DNA from: Bombella intestini
GTDB taxonomy: Bacteria; Pseudomonadota; Alphaproteobacteria; Acetobacterales; Acetobacteraceae
Reading direction: 5' to 3'
Assembly (NCBI RefSeq): GCF_002003665.1
Contig: NZ_JATM01000001.1
Location: forward strand, 124,001 to 188,000
Length of the DNA: 64,000 nt
The notes beneath the pieces are model-generated. The model saw nothing but the letters and a program-made list of their open reading frames with translations, ran no database searches and was not told the DNA's origin. Made by a program: the position numbers and the translations under genes. Of the stretch, positions 63,474-64,000 are shown in pieces (position 1 is the first letter of the stretch; each line of letters opens with the position of its first letter).

Positions 63474-64000
63474 GTGATCAATCTTCCCAACCTTCTCACG
63501 CTGTGCCGTATACTTGTGATCCCAGTGCTGATTGCGTGTCTGGCGGGTGGCGGCCTATGGGCGGATCTGGCGTTTCTGCTGTATGTGGGCGCCTGTGTGA
63601 CTGACTATCTTGATGGCGCTCTTGCCCGTAGGCAGGGGCTGACGTCTGATCTCGGCCGGATGATGGACCCAATTGCAGATAAACTTCTTGTAGGTGGGCT
63701 TCTTCTAGCCCTTGCAGGAATGGGCGGGTTACGCTTCTGTTCGCTGTATGCGGCTATTCTCATCATGTTGCGGGAGATTATGATTAGCGGATTGCGGGAA
63801 TATATGGCTTCCCGGAATGAAATGATCCCTTCCACTCGTCTGGCTAAATGGAAAACAGGCGTGCAGATGGTGGCAATAGGGTTTCTTATTTTGGGGCAGG
63901 GGGATTCTAGCTCTTTTCATGACGTAACATGGTGTTTCGGTGTGATAGGGGCTGCGTTGCTCTGGCTGTCCGTTATTCCGACCCTCCTGACGGGGACGGA
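63474..64000 (+). CDS. pgsA: CDP-diacylglycerol-glycerol-3-phosphate 3-phosphatidyltransferase (partial, C-end beyond window)
   Basis: Makes phosphatidylglycerol phosphate, the precursor of phosphatidylglycerol and thus of cardiolipin (cls is in this window). It starts with GTG at 63474, with AGGGA 6 nt upstream, and reads INLPNLLTLCRILVIPVL. The CDP-alcohol transferase signature DX2DGX2ARX8GX3DX3D is complete (DYLDGALAR then GRMMDPIAD). 175 codons are visible and the frame is open to the end. The C-terminal helices lie outside. Confidence 0.93.
   Translation, partial: MINLPNLLTLCRILVIPVLIACLAGGGLWADLAFLLYVGACVTDYLDGALARRQGLTSDLGRMMDPIADKLLVGGLLLALAGMGGLRFCSLYAAILIMLREIMISGLREYMASRNEMIPSTRLAKWKTGVQMVAIGFLILGQGDSSSFHDVTWCFGVIGAALLWLSVIPTLLTGT

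Overview
The window is a 64 kb stretch of a Gram-negative chromosome with moderate GC. The gene set points to an alphaproteobacterium, most likely of the acetic acid bacteria (Acetobacteraceae). The reasons are a contiguous hopanoid locus (hpnA-B-C-D-E-shc-hpnG with a divergent hpnL), LPS Kdo genes (kdsB), a two-cyclase-era steroid-free lipid pathway, the uvrC-pgsA and guaB-rsmB pairs, and a lysA next to the apparent start of a DUF4175-like protein. The family placement is an inference from gene content and style; no species is claimed.

Layout. 1-3.98 kb: a fragment of an unidentified protein, lysA, two tandem tRNA-Arg(ACG) genes, a small lipoprotein, and guaA closed by a strong terminator. 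4.1-11.2 kb: a defence block, hsdR-hsdM-hsdS followed 5 nt later by an Mrr-type nuclease. 11.2-14 kb: a gene-poor gap, a His-rich SH3 protein and pyk, closed by a bidirectional terminator shared with tyrA. 14-24.2 kb: tyrA and hpnL on the minus strand, divergent from hpnA-hpnB-hpnC-hpnD-hpnE-shc-hpnG, which covers squalene synthesis by the HpnCDE route, cyclisation to hopene and side-chain processing. 24.3-30.8 kb: rpsB, tsf, recO, parC and cls.

30.8-40.9 kb: an endonuclease/phosphatase-family gene, a 500 nt AT-rich non-coding island with a micro-ORF, metC, comM, serA, hisN, kdsB, pheA, dapA, smpB and a double cold-shock-domain protein. This is mainly amino-acid metabolism (Met, Ser, His, Phe, Lys). 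41-50.5 kb: recG and mfd divergent; hmp and an Rrf2-type regulator (NsrR-like) divergent around a near-perfect NsrR box; a DXD glycosyltransferase and rlmE. 50.5-64 kb: a DUF475 membrane protein, two tandem tRNA-Gln(CTG) genes, hemN, guaB, an RsmB-family methyltransferase, a CPA-type cation/proton antiporter, an orphan response regulator, xth, a membrane-dipeptidase-family gene, uvrC and the start of pgsA.

Most of the window is ordinary housekeeping chromosome. The accessory parts are the restriction block (4.1-11.2 kb) and the AT-rich island at 31.4-31.9 kb. No prophage, transposase, CRISPR array or rRNA gene was found. Nothing here is clearly a new system; the best leads are the Hsd-Mrr operon, the NO-response pair with its operator, the metC leader with its micro-ORF, and the structured leaders listed in the findings.
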